Source: Solibacillus isronensis
GTDB taxonomy: Bacteria > Bacillota > Bacilli > Bacillales_A > Planococcaceae
NCBI RefSeq assembly: GCF_023715405.1
Contig: NZ_JAMBOC010000001.1
Coordinates: 930,001 to 994,000, forward strand
DNA: 64,000 bases
Reading direction: 5' to 3'
The notes under the pieces were generated by a model. That model saw only the letters and a list, made by a program, of their open reading frames with translations, was not told the origin of the DNA and made no database searches. Positions 63,385 to 64,000 of the stretch are shown here, in pieces. The translations under genes were made by a program, and so were the position numbers. Within the stretch, counting starts at the first letter, position 1. The number at the start of each line of letters is the position of its first letter.

Positions 63385-63444
63385 GGAGGAGATACGAGTG
63401 TAACTTTAACTACCTTTTGAATTTTTAATACAAGAAAGGGTAGT
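63385..63444 (+). promoter_or_regulatory. Candidate translational attenuator
   Basis: A strong GGAGGAGA (63385-63392) is followed after five bases by GTG-TAA (63398-63403), a start codon directly followed by a stop. ACTACCTTTT (63409-63418) then pairs with AAAGGGTAGT (63435-63444), hiding the AAAGGG ribosome binding site of the MFS gene whose ATG is at 63449. Confidence 0.55.
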
Positions 63445-63448
63445 GAAG

Positions 63449-64000
63449 ATGAAAAAATCGTTTCATTATTTATGGATTAGTCAATTATTTGCCAACTTAG
63501 GTGACGTTTTTTATATCGTCGGGTTAATTTCTATTTTATATCAAGCAAGTGAATCACCATTCTATATGGCACTATTACCATTTTTAAATATGGCTGGTCG
63601 CATGATTAGTAGCAGTTTTGCGCCTCTACTGTTTAATCGTTACCGTTTAAAACAATTACTTGTTATTTCGCAAGCATTAAAAACGATTTTATTGTTGATT
63701 TTGGCAGTAGGTTCGCTTTATACACTGTCATTATCCTTTATGCTAATAATCATTTTTGCAGTCGCTTTTTTAGATGGGTTTGCACAACCAGCTAGTACTG
63801 CGCTGATTCCTCGAATCGTAGAAAATTCACAGCTTCTACGTGCAAATGGAACTTTATCAATGCTTGATGAATCAACACGGCTTGGTGGTTGGGCACTTGG
63901 CGGGATACTTGTGGCAGCAACTAGTGGGGGAATAGTGATTTGGATGACATTATTCCTTTTTATTCTCTCTACATTTTTTATTTTGTTCGTTACAGACAAT
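63449..64000 (+). CDS. MFS transporter, N-terminal part (runs off the window)
   Basis: The first 184 residues of a second major facilitator exporter are present and the frame is open to the window edge. It begins MKKSFHYLWISQLFANLGDV and shows about five transmembrane helices. LDGFAQPASTALIPRIVE and RANGTLSMLDESTRLGGWAL are typical of the drug-exporting DHA3 branch. The ATG follows AAAGGG, which is predicted to be hidden in a leader hairpin, so expression may need a trigger such as ribosome stalling. The substrate is unknown. Confidence 0.88.
   Translation, partial: MKKSFHYLWISQLFANLGDVFYIVGLISILYQASESPFYMALLPFLNMAGRMISSSFAPLLFNRYRLKQLLVISQALKTILLLILAVGSLYTLSLSFMLIIIFAVAFLDGFAQPASTALIPRIVENSQLLRANGTLSMLDESTRLGGWALGGILVAATSGGIVIWMTLFLFILSTFFILFVTDN

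Overview
The window is low-GC chromosomal DNA of a spore-forming Firmicute, most likely a member of the Planococcaceae (Solibacillus/Lysinibacillus type). This rests on strong GGAGG ribosome binding sites, frequent TTG/GTG starts, U-tract terminators after almost every transcription unit, CotF-like coat proteins beside an adhB-type dehydrogenase, a Spo0M-like protein, and an ArlRS-odhAB-TelA-XpaC-Csp neighbourhood. The genus is an inference. I see no rRNA, tRNA, CRISPR array or intact insertion sequence.

Layout. 1-7 kb: deoD, an unrecognised gene, an MltR/HEPN-like protein, a lipoprotein, a C-terminal processing protease, a COG0523 GTPase and a secreted CAP protein. 7-19 kb: murG, a GNAT acetyltransferase, dapF, a PAS-GGDEF diguanylate cyclase, an ArlRS-like two-component system and the 2-oxoglutarate dehydrogenase genes odhA-odhB. 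19-22 kb: a Bacillales-type intergenic repeat, then a lysine riboswitch with terminator ahead of a three-gene amino-acid ABC importer, which is therefore probably a lysine importer. 22-34 kb: a 31-residue membrane peptide, TelA and XpaC, a cold-shock gene with a terminator-like hairpin in its leader, a tandemly duplicated membrane protein, an ABC-F ATPase, a frameshifted small gene, a protease-like lipoprotein, RecQ and an Xre-TPR regulator.

34-48 kb: MsrA, an LCP ligase, an AI-2E family exporter, a Spo0M-like protein, an aminotransferase, a P-loop/Asp23-like protein, a GlcD-type oxidase, an enoyl-CoA hydratase, a degenerate tyrosine recombinase, a CorA-like membrane protein, an intact tyrosine recombinase and an MscS channel. 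48-53 kb: two overlapping small unknown genes behind a strong promoter with a repeated operator-like motif, a large unknown protein, a 319-bp element closed by 14-bp inverted repeats and ending at an orphan terminator, a duplicated RHH-like protein, a PP2C-like phosphatase, a hydrolase and an Ltp-repeat surface protein.

53-64 kb is an accessory stress island: a sporulation-type coat/adhB operon, cadC-cadA, arsR-arsB-arsC with duplicated operators, a decayed stretch, a TetR/MFS pair sharing a 15-bp operator, and the start of a second MFS exporter. The ribosome binding site of that exporter is buried in a hairpin behind a strong Shine-Dalgarno followed by GTG-TAA, which looks like a translational attenuator.

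The most promising items for new biology are the 48.4 kb small-gene pair, the 50.3 kb inverted-repeat/RNA element, the start-stop attenuator at 63.4 kb, the csp leader terminator, and the dif-like half-sites beside the tyrosine recombinase and recQ.
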